Part shown: in pieces, positions 63,762-64,000 of the stretch
How positions within the stretch are numbered: position 1 is the stretch's first letter
How the letters are laid out: each line of letters starts with the position of its first letter
NCBI GenBank assembly: GCA_000310025.1
Contig: FN649759.1
Coordinates: 252,802 to 316,801 of the forward strand
Direction: 5' to 3'
From: Ectocarpus siliculosus
Lineage: Eukaryota; Sar; Phaeophyceae; Ectocarpales; Ectocarpaceae
Length of the DNA: 64,000 bases
Program-made: the position numbers and the translations under genes
The notes under the pieces: generated by a model
Databases searched by the model: none
Told to the model about the DNA's origin: nothing
The model's input: the letters and a program-made list of their open reading frames with translations, nothing else

Positions 63762-64000
63762 ACCCCTGGGACAAGACAGAGCTGCATTTTGTGACAAGCG
63801 CTCGCCCCACAGCCCTCCTGGATAGCTCTCGCCCCCTCCACACCACTTTGGGACCTCTGAACGTGAGTATGGCTGCATTTGCGCGCAAAAAGAGGGGCAA
63901 ACGGTGCAGAAATCGCTCCCCAAGTAATCATGATCTCTGACAACACTGCCGTTCGATGACAGAGTGCGGCCCCAACAAGGTGATGCCACACAGGATTCTA

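Overview
The window is an intron-rich nuclear eukaryotic scaffold in draft assembly, with two 100-N gaps. Long introns (mostly 0.2-1.3 kb, one of 3.6 kb), GT-AG plus a few GC-AG junctions, many poly-C, CT, GTT and TGTC tracts, a plastid-leader-like ASGFVPS motif and decayed non-LTR and tRNA-derived elements suggest a photosynthetic stramenopile, most likely a brown alga. That assignment is inference from style, not a database match.

Five multi-exon genes can be assembled by matching splice sites and codon phase. (1) 64-10034 (+): the 3' part of alanyl-tRNA synthetase (end of the synthetic half, editing domain, C-Ala domain); its start lies upstream of the window. (2) 11516-16715 (-): a 200-residue Qc-SNARE of the SYP5/syntaxin-8 kind, convergent with the synthetase, whose ionic-layer glutamine is replaced by histidine. 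(3) 18578-21885 (+): a UBE2G/UBC7-type ubiquitin-conjugating enzyme, divergent from the SNARE. (4) 24684-32156 (+): one long reading frame that joins a 2-oxoglutarate/Fe(II) dioxygenase to a SET methyltransferase domain behind a signal-peptide-like leader. (5) 45470-57111 (+): a chromatin corepressor with BAH, ELM2 and SANT domains in MTA-like order and a C-terminal stretch that resembles one Sin3 paired amphipathic helix.

Between genes 4 and 5 (32.5-45.4 kb) the DNA is mostly repeat: short inverted-repeat elements, a frameshifted LINE reverse transcriptase with a YADD box, and a cluster of a SINE-like family with a tRNA-like head, conserved hairpins and a tail of about 60-bp units in variable number. 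The same family sits in two introns of the synthetase gene; a head-only copy there supplies the pyrimidine tract of a splice acceptor. From 57.1 to 64 kb I see no gene I can defend: there are a few open stretches, tandem repeats at 60.6-62.9 kb that leave long frames open on both strands, and a 27-bp minisatellite at 63.65 kb.

The genes do not form a pathway. They cover translation, vesicle fusion, ubiquitination, protein modification and chromatin control. The most interesting items are the dioxygenase-SET fusion, the non-canonical SNARE layer, the corepressor tail and the SINE family.
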